Of a DNA stretch of 5,681 nt, positions 5,449 through 5,681 are shown in pieces (position 1 is the first letter of the stretch; each line of letters opens with the position of its first letter). The DNA comes from an uncultured beta proteobacterium (GTDB taxonomy: Bacteria; Pseudomonadota; Gammaproteobacteria; Burkholderiales; Rhodocyclaceae), in assembly GCA_903953145.1 (NCBI GenBank), contig CAJBIL010000565.1:1-5681 (forward strand). Direction: 5' to 3'. The notes beneath the pieces were generated by a model that saw nothing but the letters and a program-made list of their open reading frames with translations, made no database searches and was not told where the DNA came from. The position numbers and the translations under genes were made by a program.

Positions 5449-5681
5449 TCAGTGCAGAGCCGCTTCAAGCTCATCACGCGTAACAACCGCCGTACCCAGC
5501 TTGCCGACCACCACTCCGGCTGCAATATTGGCTACGTGGATAGCTTCAGCCCATGCCGCACCATGGGCAAGCATCACGGCCAGCGTGGCAATAACGGTAT
5601 CCCCGGCGCCTGAAACGTCAAAAACTTCGCGCGCTACGGCCTTCTCATGCGCCATTCCACCAGCGTGGACCAGCGACATCC
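5449..5681 (-). CDS. rfaE1: D-glycero-beta-D-manno-heptose-7-phosphate kinase (HldA/RfaE1), C-terminal end, cut by the right edge
   Basis: This PfkB/ribokinase-family enzyme phosphorylates C1 of D-glycero-D-manno-heptose 7-phosphate, giving the 1,7-bisphosphate, two steps upstream of HldD in the heptose pathway. Only the last 77 codons or so are inside; the gene runs off the right side, so the apparent ATG at 5677-5679 is internal. The fragment holds FDVSGAGDTVIATLA, the family anion-hole motif with the catalytic aspartate in GAGD, then NIAAGVVVGKLGTA, and closes with VTRDELEAALH and TGA. The stop comes right after the kinase fold, so the adenylyltransferase domain found fused in E. coli HldE is absent. 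The second enzyme (HldC/RfaE2) must be encoded elsewhere. This separate-kinase form is the usual one in Betaproteobacteria. The stop is 18 nt before hldD. Confidence 0.92.
   Translation of the reverse strand, partial: MSLVHAGGMAHEKAVAREVFDVSGAGDTVIATLAVMLAHGAAWAEAIHVANIAAGVVVGKLGTAVVTRDELEAALH

Noticed and set aside
5449..5679. A complete small 76-aa gene starting at the ATG at 5677-5679
   Set aside because: The sequence matches the C-terminal end of a PfkB-family heptose kinase, so the ATG is an internal methionine of a gene cut by the window edge.

Overview
The window looks like a Betaproteobacterial chromosome segment, possibly Rhodocyclales or Nitrosomonadales. This is inferred from protein character and gene order, not from a search. 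The right half (about 2734-5681, minus strand) is a tight housekeeping operon. It reads, in order of transcription, a D-glycero-beta-D-manno-heptose-7-phosphate kinase (rfaE1/hldA, C-terminal part only), ADP-L-glycero-D-manno-heptose 6-epimerase (hldD), cysteine synthase B (cysM) and a predicted 3'-5' exonuclease related to the PolB proofreading domain. Gaps are 18 nt, a 14-nt overlap and 2 nt, so the four are very probably co-transcribed from a promoter beyond the right edge. The first two enzymes make the activated heptose of the LPS inner core. CysM makes cysteine (and, in the family, S-sulfocysteine). The exonuclease is a nucleic-acid enzyme with no obvious link to either pathway.

The middle (about 580-2733) holds three proteins with little or no assignable function. 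On the minus strand, 57 nt after the exonuclease, is a small secreted two-EF-hand protein. Twenty nt further on is a 184-residue protein I do not recognise. Convergent to these on the plus strand is a 338-residue uncharacterised protein with a short amphipathic N-terminus and a helical, partly coiled-coil second half. The two transcription directions meet in a 10-nt gap beside a perfect 7-bp inverted repeat. This block looks more AT-rich than the operon.

The left edge (1-249, minus strand) carries the first 83 codons of a P4-type tyrosine recombinase: its arm-type DNA-binding domain is clear, and the catalytic domain lies outside. It reads leftward, so any integrated element probably extends left. 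The AT-rich non-coding stretch 250-579 is then the likely place for the integrase promoter and the attachment junction. That stretch has a perfect TATAAT on the integrase strand, a small GC hairpin, a 10-bp palindrome and a 14-bp direct repeat spaced exactly 30 bp. No tRNA gene was found in it.

No rRNA, tRNA, CRISPR array, insertion sequence or riboswitch is visible. I see no convincing complete new system. The best leads are the EF-hand/184-aa gene pair, the 338-aa orphan and the integrase-proximal junction region.
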